NCBI RefSeq assembly: GCF_004005905.1
Contig: NZ_SACO01000013.1
Location: 38,519-102,518 of the forward strand
Direction: 5' to 3'
Length of the DNA: 64,000 nt
Origin: Novosphingobium umbonatum
Lineage (GTDB): Bacteria > Pseudomonadota > Alphaproteobacteria > Sphingomonadales > Sphingomonadaceae
Positions 26,538 through 35,190 of this stretch are shown here, piece after piece (positions within the stretch are counted from its first letter, which is position 1; each line of letters begins with the position of its first letter). The position numbers were made by a program, and so were the translations under genes. The notes beneath the pieces were generated by a model. It was given only the letters and a program-made list of their open reading frames with translations, was not told the origin of the DNA and did not search any database.

Positions 26538-27386
26538 ATGAGCCTCACCTCGATTCCCACCTATGGCCTTTTTGGCGAAAGCCATGCGCCCAACCCTGCC
26601 GGTTTTGCCCATATCGAGACGATAGCCGAGCGTTCCAGCCTGCATGATTGGGAAATTGCCCCGCATCGGCACGAACGCGGTATTCAGGTATTAATTGTCG
26701 GCGCGGGCCATGCGCAAGTGACGGTCGATGGCGCAAGTTTCGCGCTGGAACCGCCAGCCTTTGTGGTGCTGCCAGCAGGCAGCGTGCATGGCTTTCGGTT
26801 CAGCCCCGCCACCCATGGCCATGTGTTGACACTGTCTCAGGATTTTGCAGGCAGAGCGCATGGGCGCGAGGATCCCCTGCAGCGCCTGTTGAGCCAAGGC
26901 AGCCACGGCCCCCTGCCTCAAACCACCGCGGAAAGGATCACTTTTTTGGCAGGCGAAATGCTGGGTTTGGCGCAAGCATGGCAGGCCGGTGACTTGCTGT
27001 TCCTCGCGCTGGCCGAAGCCTTGCTGCGATCTCTATGCGGTTTGGAAATGGCGGATGCGCCCCAAGGCGAGGACCGCCGCCTCGCCCGCTTACGCCATTT
27101 GATCGAGGTACATTTGCGCGAGCATCGGCCTTTAAGCTTTTACGCGCAAAGTCTGGGCTGCACCGAACGCACCCTTACCCGCCTGTGCCGCGCCAGATTG
27201 GGGATCAGCCCGCTGGACCTGCTCCACCGCCGCATGGCGTTAGAAGCGCAAAGAATGCTACGCTATACCAATGCTACCGTGGCGCAGATCGCCCATGAAT
27301 TGGGCTTTGCCGATCCATCCTATTTCTCGCGTTTCTATCTGCGGGTGATGGGGCACCGCCCGCAGATAGAACGCTTGGGAAATTAA
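26538..27386 (+). CDS. pobR: AraC-family regulator, probable PobR
   Basis: This 282-residue protein has an N-terminal cupin-like effector domain (HDWEIAPHRHERGIQVLIV, then FVVLPAGSVHGF) and a C-terminal AraC double helix-turn-helix (FYAQSLGCTERTLTRLCRARLG and VAQIAHELGFADPSYFSRFY). PobR proteins activate pobA in response to 4-hydroxybenzoate. The assignment rests on the domain pattern and the divergent pobA. Its stop codon overlaps that of ferA on the other strand. Confidence 0.88.
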   Translation: MSLTSIPTYGLFGESHAPNPAGFAHIETIAERSSLHDWEIAPHRHERGIQVLIVGAGHAQVTVDGASFALEPPAFVVLPAGSVHGFRFSPATHGHVLTLSQDFAGRAHGREDPLQRLLSQGSHGPLPQTTAERITFLAGEMLGLAQAWQAGDLLFLALAEALLRSLCGLEMADAPQGEDRRLARLRHLIEVHLREHRPLSFYAQSLGCTERTLTRLCRARLGISPLDLLHRRMALEAQRMLRYTNATVAQIAHELGFADPSYFSRFYLRVMGHRPQIERLGN

Positions 27387-29494
27387 CGCAGCAGCATCAG
27401 CGCATCGAGGGCAACAACCCCCTCACCCTGCGGATGCAGGATCACGGGGTTGAGGTCCATTTCGGCAATGCTCGGTTCGGCCAGCAAAACAGCACTGATC
27501 TGGCGGATCAGCTTGGCCAGCGCGGCCACATCCAGCGCGGGGCTGCCACGATAGCCGGTCAACAGCGCCGCTTGCTTCAGACCGAGCAGTTTGTCGACAA
27601 TCGCCGCCTCGGAAAGGTCGGGCGTGATCAAGGCAACGTCAGCCAGAATTTCCGCTGTCACGCCGCCAAAGCCAGCCAGCACCACCGGCCCCCATTCGGG
27701 ATCATTCTTGGCGCCGACAATCATTTCAAGACCCCGCTTGCCCATCTTTTCGATCAGCACGCCGTCCAACTGGATGCTGGCATCATAGGCCGCCACATTG
27801 GCCACCATTTTGGGGAAGGCAGCGCGCACAGCATCGGCATCGGCCAGATTGAGCATCACCCCGCCCGCATCAGACTTATGGCCCAAAGCCGCCGCCTGCG
27901 CCTTCATCGCCACCGGATAGCCGACCGCATCGGCCGCAGCCACGGCAGCTTCCGCATCTTCGGCAAACTGCCCAGCGGGGAAACTGATGCCCAGCGGGCC
28001 CAGCAGCGCCTTGGCCTGATATTCGGCCACCACCCCCAGATAGTCACCGATACCAGCCACCGCCAAAGGTTCAGGCGCGGCATCCGTCAGATCCACCGAA
28101 GCACGGCGCGTCAAAGCGGCCAAAGCGCGGAAGGCGCGTTCCGTGGTGGGGAACCATGGAATGCCACGGGCGCGCAGATCGGCGATGTAATGCGCGGGCA
28201 TATCCGCGCCTTCATCCAAACCGGCAAACACCAGCGGCTTGGCCACGGTGCGCCCGTCCAGCGCCGCGACAATGGCAGGCACCTTGATTTTGGCCGTGAT
28301 GGGATCAGACTGGATGATACCAGCCACCACCGCGCCCACGCGATCATCATCCATCAAAGCACCCAGCGACTGGGTGTAGATCACCGGCTGCGACAGGCCC
28401 TGCGCGGTGATGTCCAAGGGGTTGGACACGGGCACGAAAGGCGGCAAGGCAGCACGCAGTTCAGGACTGTCAGCATCATGCAGATCGGCCAGCGGCAGAC
28501 CAAGTTCCTCGGCCAGATCCAGCGTCAAAGCCTTGAAAGCACCCGATTCGCCCAGCACCGCCGCCGAAGGTTGGACCAGCGGCGCACAGCGGATCAGGAT
28601 CTCGGCAATATCGCCCAATTCCTGCAGCGTTTCGGCAAAGATCACGCCGGTACGTTCGACCTTGGCACGCATCAGCTTGTAATCGCCTGCCATAGCGCCA
28701 GTATGCGTTGCGGCGCTTTCACGCGCCGCGCTGCTCTTGCCGGGGTGCAGCAAGACAATGGGCTTACCCGCATCGCGCGCACGCTTGGCCGCCGCGATGA
28801 AGCGTGCCGGATCGCGGAACTGTTCCACAATCATGGCGATCACCTGCGTGTCGGCATCATCGACCAGCCAGTCGAGGTAATCCTCCACCCCGCTGGCCGC
28901 TTCATTGCCGGTGCTGACCGAATAGGAGCAAGCCACTTCACGCGCCAGCATGGTGGTGCACAGCACCGCAGCCATAGCGCCCGATTGCGACACGACCGAC
29001 GATGAGCGACGGCCCGCAGGCGGCACAATCGCCGTTTCAACAAAGGTCAGCGGCACGCCGTCCACATGGTTGACCATGCCAAGGCAGTTCGGGCCTTCGA
29101 TCACCATACCGCTTTCAGCCGCGATGCGGCCAATCTCGGCCTGCTCGGCCATACCGGCCTCGCCATCCTCGGCAAAACCGGCGGCAAAGATAATCGCGCT
29201 GCCAACGCCGCGCGCGGCCAAACCACGCACAGCGTCCAGCACGAAAGCGCGGGGAATGGCCAGAACCGCCACATCCACGCCATCGGGCAAGGCATCGACC
29301 GAGGGCAGACATTTACGCGCGCCCAGCATCTCGCGGTTGGGGTTGATCGGATAGATCTCCCCCTTAAACCCTGCGCGATCCAGATTGGTGATCAGCGTTG
29401 CGCCCAAAGCGCCCGGCTTGTCACTGGCGCCCACCACGGCCACATTGCGCGGCTTCAGCAGGCGCGCAATCGCGCCATGTTCCAGTCTGCCCAT
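27383..29494 (-). CDS. ferA: ADP-forming feruloyl/p-coumaroyl-CoA synthetase
   Basis: This 703-residue NDP-forming acyl-CoA synthetase has an N-terminal CoA-binding domain (NVAVVGASDKPGALG), a succinyl-CoA-ligase-like middle with the phospho-His segment ATHTGAMAGD (His264), and a C-terminal ATP-grasp domain (AKALLGPLGISFPAG, then MKAQAAALGHKSDAGGV). This architecture matches FerA of Sphingobium SYK-6 rather than the AMP-forming Fcs of pseudomonads. It should activate ferulate and p-coumarate. It follows ferB by 24 bases. Acetate or another acid as substrate is possible, but the hydratase-lyase partner makes hydroxycinnamates most likely. Confidence 0.88.
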   Translation of the reverse strand: MGRLEHGAIARLLKPRNVAVVGASDKPGALGATLITNLDRAGFKGEIYPINPNREMLGARKCLPSVDALPDGVDVAVLAIPRAFVLDAVRGLAARGVGSAIIFAAGFAEDGEAGMAEQAEIGRIAAESGMVIEGPNCLGMVNHVDGVPLTFVETAIVPPAGRRSSSVVSQSGAMAAVLCTTMLAREVACSYSVSTGNEAASGVEDYLDWLVDDADTQVIAMIVEQFRDPARFIAAAKRARDAGKPIVLLHPGKSSAARESAATHTGAMAGDYKLMRAKVERTGVIFAETLQELGDIAEILIRCAPLVQPSAAVLGESGAFKALTLDLAEELGLPLADLHDADSPELRAALPPFVPVSNPLDITAQGLSQPVIYTQSLGALMDDDRVGAVVAGIIQSDPITAKIKVPAIVAALDGRTVAKPLVFAGLDEGADMPAHYIADLRARGIPWFPTTERAFRALAALTRRASVDLTDAAPEPLAVAGIGDYLGVVAEYQAKALLGPLGISFPAGQFAEDAEAAVAAADAVGYPVAMKAQAAALGHKSDAGGVMLNLADADAVRAAFPKMVANVAAYDASIQLDGVLIEKMGKRGLEMIVGAKNDPEWGPVVLAGFGGVTAEILADVALITPDLSEAAIVDKLLGLKQAALLTGYRGSPALDVAALAKLIRQISAVLLAEPSIAEMDLNPVILHPQGEGVVALDALMLLR

Positions 29495-29518
29495 GATCTT
29501 TGCCTCTCCCGATCCGTC

Positions 29519-30367
29519 TTACTTCTTGATCTTGGTGATATCGAACGTGCCAAGACCCGGCTTGAAGGTCTTTTCGTCAAGGAATTGCTTGGTCGCTTCC
29601 TTGCGCGCTTCCAGACCGCCAAAGCCGTTGAGAGCTTCCTGCGCGCGGATCAGATAATCCTCGGCATTGTCATAGGTCATTTCGACCATGCGGCGCATCG
29701 CCCATTTGGTGGCGCGCAAAGCATTGGCGTCCTTCTTGAGCAAAGCCTCGGCGATTTCCACCACGCGGGCCTTGAGTTGGTCGTGCGGCACGCTTTCGGT
29801 CACCAGACCCTGAGCCTCTGCCTGCTTGCCGGTCAGGTTCTCGCCCATCATGGCGTGATACATGGCCTTGCGCAAAGGCATCAGTTCCTGCGCCACCTTG
29901 GACGCGCCACCGCCGGGCAGAATGCCCCAGTTGATTTCCGAAAGGCCAAACTTGGCATCATCCGACGAAATGGCGATATCCACGGCATAAAGCGGACCAT
30001 AGGCGCCGCCAAAGCACCAGCCATTGATCATGCCAATGGTGGGCTTTTCATACCAACGCAGACGTTCCCACCAGTTGTAGGCTTCACGCTGTGCCTTGCG
30101 GGTAGCCCAGAGGCCCTTCTGCTCGTTCTCGCGGAAATATTCCTGCAGATCCATGCCCGCCGAGAAAGCAGCGCCCTCACCGGTCAGCACCACCACGCCC
30201 ACGTCTTCGCGGAATTCCAGATCGGCCAGCACGCGCGTCATCTGGCGGTTGAGCTTAGGGCTCATGCAGTTGCGCTTGTCGGGGCGGTTGTACTTTACCC
30301 AGGCAATGCGGTTTTCGATGGTGACGGCAACGGTTTCCAGTTCGCTGGGATCAATCTGTTCACTCAT
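29519..30367 (-). CDS. ferB: Feruloyl/p-hydroxycinnamoyl-CoA hydratase-lyase
   Basis: This 282-residue crotonase-fold enzyme has the family signature SAGMDLQEYFRE and NGWCFGGAYGPLYAVD. The catalytic Glu144 lies in GLSEINWG. It hydrates feruloyl-CoA and cleaves it to vanillin and acetyl-CoA, and acts likewise on p-coumaroyl-CoA. The length and the GMDLQEY motif separate it from ordinary enoyl-CoA hydratases. A GGAGGAA ribosome site precedes the ATG, and a promoter with a palindromic operator lies at 30419-30455. Confidence 0.95.
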   Translation of the reverse strand: MSEQIDPSELETVAVTIENRIAWVKYNRPDKRNCMSPKLNRQMTRVLADLEFREDVGVVVLTGEGAAFSAGMDLQEYFRENEQKGLWATRKAQREAYNWWERLRWYEKPTIGMINGWCFGGAYGPLYAVDIAISSDDAKFGLSEINWGILPGGGASKVAQELMPLRKAMYHAMMGENLTGKQAEAQGLVTESVPHDQLKARVVEIAEALLKKDANALRATKWAMRRMVEMTYDNAEDYLIRAQEALNGFGGLEARKEATKQFLDEKTFKPGLGTFDITKIKK

Positions 30368-30418
30368 GGCATTCCTCCAAAGCCCATCGGGGCATTTTAC
30401 CGAGCCCCTTGGGGACTT

Positions 30419-30455
30419 ATGTTATGGTGTATAACATTTAAGCTGGCGCGGTCAA
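30419..30455 (-). promoter_or_regulatory. ferB promoter with overlapping palindromic operator
   Basis: On the minus strand TTGACC (30455-30450) and TATACA (30433-30428) are spaced by 16 bases, a fair sigma-70 promoter. ATGTTAT-N5-ATAACAT at 30419-30437 is a perfect inverted repeat covering the -10 element, as expected for a repressor site. The -35 box lies in the last bases of the DUF3237 gene. Confidence 0.65.
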
Positions 30456-30982
30456 CGCACAATGTAAAAGTCTATTTCCACGCTGTCGGGTCGACGGATG
30501 CCGCGCGCCACGAACACCGAGCGCTTCATCCATGCATAGGCGCCATCGGTGACATCAAAGCGCGGCGTGGTGCGGAAATAATAGGCGGAAGGGTCCACTG
30601 GCTCACCTTTGGCCAGCTTTTCGGTCACTTCCGTACTGGCCACGCGCACACCAGGGTTGGTGACTTCCACCACCACACCATCGACGCTTTTCAGGAAGTA
30701 GCGCGCTTCCACCTTGGCCAGACCGGCAGGCATGATGGTTTGCCAGTCACCCCCGCCCGCCAGAACAGCGCCATTGAACATCGGGCCAGCCACCGTGCCG
30801 CCCTTGATGCCAATGAACCGGCGGCGACCGCCATCGATCTGCCCAAGTTCCACCGGCGGATCGAGTTGGGCCCGCACGGTAAAAGCATATTCCAGCGTAG
30901 GCGCAGGCGCGGCCGGTTCGGCAGTGGCGGGGCTGGACATAGCCAGTCCCGCAGCGGCCACGATTTTCTTGATCGTCATCAC
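30452..30982 (-). CDS. Exported DUF3237-family protein
   Basis: This 176-residue protein has a signal peptide (KIVAAAGLAMSSPATAEP) and a single DUF3237-type domain: LEYAFTVRAQLDPPVELG, GRRRFIGIKGGTVAGPMFNG, GGGDWQTIMPAG and RYFLKSVDGVVVEV. The family has no established biochemical role but recurs next to aromatic-degradation genes. It lies 11 bases after the aldehyde dehydrogenase gene and before ferB. Most family members lack a signal peptide, so the periplasmic form is notable. Confidence 0.82.
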   Translation of the reverse strand: MMTIKKIVAAAGLAMSSPATAEPAAPAPTLEYAFTVRAQLDPPVELGQIDGGRRRFIGIKGGTVAGPMFNGAVLAGGGDWQTIMPAGLAKVEARYFLKSVDGVVVEVTNPGVRVASTEVTEKLAKGEPVDPSAYYFRTTPRFDVTDGAYAWMKRSVFVARGIRRPDSVEIDFYIVR

Positions 30983-30993
30983 GCTTCTCCAGC

Positions 30994-32394
30994 TCAGATC
31001 GGGAAATGCCCGTCCTGCGTTTCAACGGTGATCCAGCGGGTTTCGGTGAAGCTGTCGATGCCCTGACGCCCGCCAAAGCGGCCATAGCCCGACGCACCCA
31101 CGCCGCCGAAGGGCATCTGCGCCTCATCATGCACGGTGGGGCCGTTCACATGGCAAATGCCGCTCTTGATCTGCTTGGCAAGGGTTAGGCCCTTGGCAAT
31201 GTCCTTGGTAAAGACCGCAGCGGACAGGCCATATTCGGTGTCATTGGCCAATTCGATCGCATGGGCTTCATCGCGGGCGCGGATGATGCCGACCACGGGG
31301 CCAAAGCTTTCATCGCGGAACAGCTTCATCTCGGGAGTCACATGGTCCACCAGATGGGCCGGCATCACCACATTGAGGCTGGTTTCTCCACCGGCCAGCA
31401 ATTTGGCCCCATGCTCCAGCGCATCGGCGATCAAGCTTTGGCAATGGGCCACCGTCTTGGCATCCACCACACCGCCCAAAGGCGTGTTGCCTTCACGCGG
31501 ATCGCCCGCGGTCAGCGTCTTGACCTTGGCGGCAAATTTCTCGGCAAAGGCATCGGCCACCGCTTCGACCACGATGATCCGTTCGGTGCTCATGCAAATC
31601 TGGCCCTGATTCATGAAGGCGCCAAAAGCCGCCGCCTTGACCGCCTCATCCAGATCAGCATCCGCGCAGATCACCAAAGGCGCCTTGCCGCCCAGTTCGA
31701 GCAGGCAGGGCTTGAGGTGCTGCGCGGCGCGGGTGGCGATGATGCGGCCCACGGCGGTCGAGCCGGTGAAGTTGATGCGCTTCACTTCGGGCGCATCGAT
31801 CAGCGCCCCCACCACATCGGCGGCGTCCGCAGGCGCGTTGGTGACGCATTGCACCAGACCTTCGGGGAAACCGGCCTCGGCAAAGGCTTCGATGATCAAG
31901 CCATGGGTGCGCGGGCATTGTTCCGAAGCCTTCAGGATTACGGCATTGCCGCAAGCCAGCGGCACCGCAATCGCGCGCACGCCCAGAATGATCGGGGCAT
32001 TCCACGGCGCGATACCCAGAATGACACCCACCGGTTCCTTCAACGCCATGGCAAGACAGCCGGGCTTGTCCGAAGGGATCACCTCGCCCGCGATCTGGGT
32101 GGTCAGGCTGGCGGCTTCACGCACCATGCTGACGGCCAAGCCAAGGTTGAACATCGCCCAACCGGCGGTGGCACCGATCTCGCCCATCATGGCGGCGACG
32201 AAAGCATCCTTCTTGGACGCCAATGCATCGGCCGCCTTTTGCAGCACAGCGCGGCGACCATTCGGCCCCATGGCGCCCCATGCAGGCTGCGCCGCCGCAG
32301 CAGCAGCGGCAACAGCGGCCATATCGGATGCCTGCATGGCAGGCGCCGTCGAGGCGACCTCGCCGGTGATCGGATTCAAGCGTGAAAAGGTCAT
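30994..32394 (-). CDS. vdh: Aldehyde dehydrogenase, probable vanillin dehydrogenase
   Basis: From the ATG at 32394 (AGAGGAG ribosome site) this is 466 residues. The catalytic Asn132 (APWNAP), Glu233 (LLELGG) and Cys267 (NQGQICMST) are visible. It is an NAD(P)-dependent ALDH. Together with ferA and ferB it should oxidise vanillin to vanillate and 4-hydroxybenzaldehyde to 4-hydroxybenzoate, the substrate of PobA. The precise aldehyde is inferred from context; salicylaldehyde or benzaldehyde dehydrogenases are similar. Confidence 0.88.
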   Translation of the reverse strand: MTFSRLNPITGEVASTAPAMQASDMAAVAAAAAAAQPAWGAMGPNGRRAVLQKAADALASKKDAFVAAMMGEIGATAGWAMFNLGLAVSMVREAASLTTQIAGEVIPSDKPGCLAMALKEPVGVILGIAPWNAPIILGVRAIAVPLACGNAVILKASEQCPRTHGLIIEAFAEAGFPEGLVQCVTNAPADAADVVGALIDAPEVKRINFTGSTAVGRIIATRAAQHLKPCLLELGGKAPLVICADADLDEAVKAAAFGAFMNQGQICMSTERIIVVEAVADAFAEKFAAKVKTLTAGDPREGNTPLGGVVDAKTVAHCQSLIADALEHGAKLLAGGETSLNVVMPAHLVDHVTPEMKLFRDESFGPVVGIIRARDEAHAIELANDTEYGLSAAVFTKDIAKGLTLAKQIKSGICHVNGPTVHDEAQMPFGGVGASGYGRFGGRQGIDSFTETRWITVETQDGHFPI

Positions 32395-32423
32395 GGACAC
32401 TGGCTCCTCTGCATCCCGTCTTA

Positions 32424-32440
32424 TGCTATCTTTCATAGCA
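32424..32440 (-). promoter_or_regulatory. Palindromic operator upstream of aldehyde dehydrogenase
   Basis: TGCTAT-N5-ATAGCA is a perfect 6-base inverted repeat 30-46 bases before the ATG. It has the same arm length, spacer and outer bases as the ferB palindrome (TGTTAT-N5-ATAACA), giving the shared form TGYTAT-N5-ATARCA. Confidence 0.6.
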
Positions 32441-32478
32441 ATAATCCGAGTCACGCAGAGACGCAAGCGCCAAACAGG

Positions 32479-33231
32479 TCAGGCAATAATTTCGACCAGA
32501 TCCCCACGCGCCAGCAACAGCAGATGCGCCATGCTGCGCCTTGCCGCCTCCGCATCCCGCGCAGCAATCGCATGAAAAACCGCCTCATGTTCGGGCAAGG
32601 AATTGCGCGGATGGGGCGACAGGTTCTGCTTGAAATAGGTGGTCCAGCGTACCGCCGCCCCGACCGATCCCACCAAAGAGGTCAAAGCGCGATTGCCCGC
32701 CGCATCCAGAATGGCCGAATGGAATTCCTGATCCGCCGCCTGCCCTTCAGGCTTTGCCAAACCATAGCGCCGCATCCCGTCCAGCGCGTCCTCCATAGCG
32801 TTCAGATGATCGTCGCTGGCCCGCAGTGCCGCCAAGGCTGCCGCCTCTGGCTCGATAATGCCGCGCAATTCGAACAGGTCGCGGACAAATTCCTCGTCCG
32901 GACTTTCCGAAAACATCCAGGCCAGAATGTCAGGGTCGAGCAAATTCCAACGCCTGCGCGGCAGGACATGCGTCCCCGCCTTGGGACGGCTGTCCACCAA
33001 GCCCTTGGCAATCAGAATGCGGATCGCCTCCCGATAGGCCGTGCGGGACACCCCCAGTTTCTCAGAGGCGTCAATCTCCCCCCCCAGATTCGCACCGGGA
33101 GGATAGTGCCCCGTCAGAATTTGCGAGCCCAGCTTACAGGCAATCGCCTGATGAATGCGCAGCCCCTCGCTCTTGCGTCGGCGCCGAGATGGAGCGGCAT
33201 CCGCATTTTTCTTTATACGTGGAACATCCAT
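32479..33231 (-). CDS. GntR-family (FadR/FCD) transcriptional regulator
   Basis: This 250-residue protein has a basic N-terminus (SRRRRKSEG) and a winged helix-turn-helix over about residues 25-95 (ANLGGEIDASEKLGVSRTAY, REAIRILIAKGLVDSRPKAG). An FCD ligand domain follows (RDLFELRGIIEPEAAALA, DQEFHSAILDAAGNRAL, EHEAVFHAIAARDAEAARR). It lies directly upstream of the aldehyde dehydrogenase gene on the same strand. FCD proteins sense carboxylic acids. It may control the hydroxycinnamate genes, but the palindromes there do not clearly match a FadR-type site. Confidence 0.9.
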   Translation of the reverse strand: MDVPRIKKNADAAPSRRRRKSEGLRIHQAIACKLGSQILTGHYPPGANLGGEIDASEKLGVSRTAYREAIRILIAKGLVDSRPKAGTHVLPRRRWNLLDPDILAWMFSESPDEEFVRDLFELRGIIEPEAAALAALRASDDHLNAMEDALDGMRRYGLAKPEGQAADQEFHSAILDAAGNRALTSLVGSVGAAVRWTTYFKQNLSPHPRNSLPEHEAVFHAIAARDAEAARRSMAHLLLLARGDLVEIIA

Positions 33232-33388
33232 TCTTGTGCTTACCCCCGATGCCTAAAAGTAGGACATATTGGCAAATCAAGCAAGCAATGCTGAAAAGTT
33301 AAGGTTAATCAGCGCAAAGCACTGTAAGGCAATAAATTTCAGTAATTTGTGCGGAACATAAGGAAGAAAACCTACCAAAATGGCGTCA

Positions 33389-34267
33389 TTATCCAGAAAA
33401 TTGCCCCTTTATCCGGGAAAACTCCCTATCTATCACATCCATTACTGCACGAATGCGCGGCATATGTCGCAAATCCGCATGAACCCCTAGCCATACTTCA
33501 CGCTGCGGGCCTGCGCCTACTGCTTCAATCCGCTCCAGTCCCTCCACCCCATCGGCCAGAAAGCAGGGCAGGCAAACCACCCCCAATCCCGCCTTGGCAT
33601 AGGCCAATTGGGCATCGCGGCTATTGGTCCTGACCGCCACACGGGCGCCCGCCATCACACCACGTAGCCACACCGCTTCGGGCATGTAGGCCTGATCCTC
33701 CAAAACGGCGATAATGGCATGGTCCGTTCCCTCTGGCGGCATGCCATGACGGGCCAGATAGTCCGAAGAAGCGTAAAGAGCCGTGCCGGAGGTCGCCATG
33801 CGGCGTGAGACCAATTCATTGCCTTCAAACCGCGTCATGCGAATCGCCAGATCCGCCTCGCGTTTGGACAGGCTGAGCGAGCGCGATTCGCTCAAAACAT
33901 CCACCGTGATCCCCGGATATTGCGCATGCAGGGCTGCGATTGCATTGGGCAGGACCAGATTGGCAATTACCTCCACCGTGGTCAGACGCACGACGCCGGA
34001 TAGAGCGACATCCCGTCCCTGCACCACGCGCTCCACGGCTATGGCTTCGGCCTCCATCCGCTCTGCATTGCCCAGCACCGCCTCGCCCAAAGGCGTCAAT
34101 TCATAGCCGCGTGGCGTTTTTTGCAGCAGACGCGCGCCTGCCCTTGCCTCCATCGCCTCCAACCGCCGGCTCATGGTCGATTGCTGCAGCCCCAATTCGC
34201 GCGCCGCCCCCGAAAGGCTGCGGTTGCGGGCGATGGCCAGAAAGCTGCGAAGATCATCCCAATCCAT
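33389..34267 (-). CDS. LysR-family transcriptional regulator
   Basis: This 292-residue LysR protein has the N-terminal helix-turn-helix (MDWDDLRSFLAIARNRSLSG, then ARELGLQQSTMSRRLEAME) and a periplasmic-binding-like effector domain with VLSESRSLSLSKREADLAIR. It is divergent from the DODA-type dioxygenase gene across 114 bases and probably controls that gene, possibly with azoR and the YceI gene. Confidence 0.92.
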   Translation of the reverse strand: MDWDDLRSFLAIARNRSLSGAARELGLQQSTMSRRLEAMEARAGARLLQKTPRGYELTPLGEAVLGNAERMEAEAIAVERVVQGRDVALSGVVRLTTVEVIANLVLPNAIAALHAQYPGITVDVLSESRSLSLSKREADLAIRMTRFEGNELVSRRMATSGTALYASSDYLARHGMPPEGTDHAIIAVLEDQAYMPEAVWLRGVMAGARVAVRTNSRDAQLAYAKAGLGVVCLPCFLADGVEGLERIEAVGAGPQREVWLGVHADLRHMPRIRAVMDVIDREFSRIKGQFSG

Positions 34268-34381
34268 TTATCCATCCGTTTTCGCATGGCTGATTTGCAA
34301 ATATAACGAATGGTGATGCAAAAATCATTAGCCTATCTATCCATCAGCGTCTCACAATAGAGGCCCAATGGAGTTAAGCCT

Positions 34382-35155
34382 GTGCAGCCCACCCTGTTCA
34401 TTTCCCACGGATCGCCGATGTTGGCGCTGGAGGACAGCCCTGCCCGTCGCTTTCTGCAAGGTCTGGGTGAACAACTGGAACGCCCCAAGGCGGTGGTTGC
34501 GGTCTCGGCTCATTGGGAAACCGATGTCCCCATGGTCAATAGCGTGGAGCGCAATGACACGATCCACGACTTCTACGGCTTTCCGCAGGCCCTGTTTCAG
34601 GTTCAATATCAGGCCCCCGGTTCTGCAGAGACCGCCAATCGACTGGGGGATCTCTTGGCCGAGGCAGGCCTGCGCTCAGGCATCGATGCAAGGCGCGGGC
34701 TGGACCATGGCGCATGGGTGCCTTTGTCGCTGATGTGGCCGGAAGCCGATATTCCGGTGGTGCAACTCTCGATCCAGAGCCGCCTTGGCCCCGGCCATCA
34801 CTGGCAACTGGGTCGCGCTTTGGCAGCGCTGCGGGCCGAAAACGTGCTGGTGATGGCCTCGGGCAGCTTCACCCATAATCTGCGCGCCTTGCAACGCCTT
34901 GCCCCCGGCGCAGAGCCGGAATGGGTAACGCGCTTTTCCGAATGGATGCATGAAGCGATCATGGCCAACCGCACCTGCGATCTGGTGTCCTATCGCCGCC
35001 TTGCCCCATTCGCGGTGGAGAACCACCCGACCGACGAACACTTGCTCCCCCTCTTCGTCGCCATGGGCGCGGCGGGTGACGGCGCGCAGGCCCAACGCCT
35101 GCACACATCGGTTGAACTCGGCTCGCTCCGCATGGATTCCTACCTCTTTTCCTGA
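34382..35155 (+). CDS. DODA-type extradiol dioxygenase (class III)
   Basis: This 257-residue protein starts at a GTG (34382), with GGAG 11 bases upstream. Metal-site residues of the LigB/DODA fold are visible: HGSP near residue 9, SAHWET near 42, GSFTHNL in the middle and ENHPTDEHLLP near the C-terminus. Such enzymes open catechol-type rings (4,5-DOPA, protocatechuate-like) using a non-haem metal. The neighbouring lignin-monomer genes make an aromatic substrate likely, but single-domain YgiD-like members often have unknown substrates. Confidence 0.88.
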   Translation: MQPTLFISHGSPMLALEDSPARRFLQGLGEQLERPKAVVAVSAHWETDVPMVNSVERNDTIHDFYGFPQALFQVQYQAPGSAETANRLGDLLAEAGLRSGIDARRGLDHGAWVPLSLMWPEADIPVVQLSIQSRLGPGHHWQLGRALAALRAENVLVMASGSFTHNLRALQRLAPGAEPEWVTRFSEWMHEAIMANRTCDLVSYRRLAPFAVENHPTDEHLLPLFVAMGAAGDGAQAQRLHTSVELGSLRMDSYLFS

Positions 35156-35190
35156 ACCTAACCTCTCTTAACCCAATGGAGATTTCCCCC

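Noticed and set aside
29066..31066. 666-codon open frame on the plus strand opposite ferA and ferB
   Set aside because: Both strands stay open because of high third-position GC. The peptide has no family features, while ferA and ferB are unmistakable.
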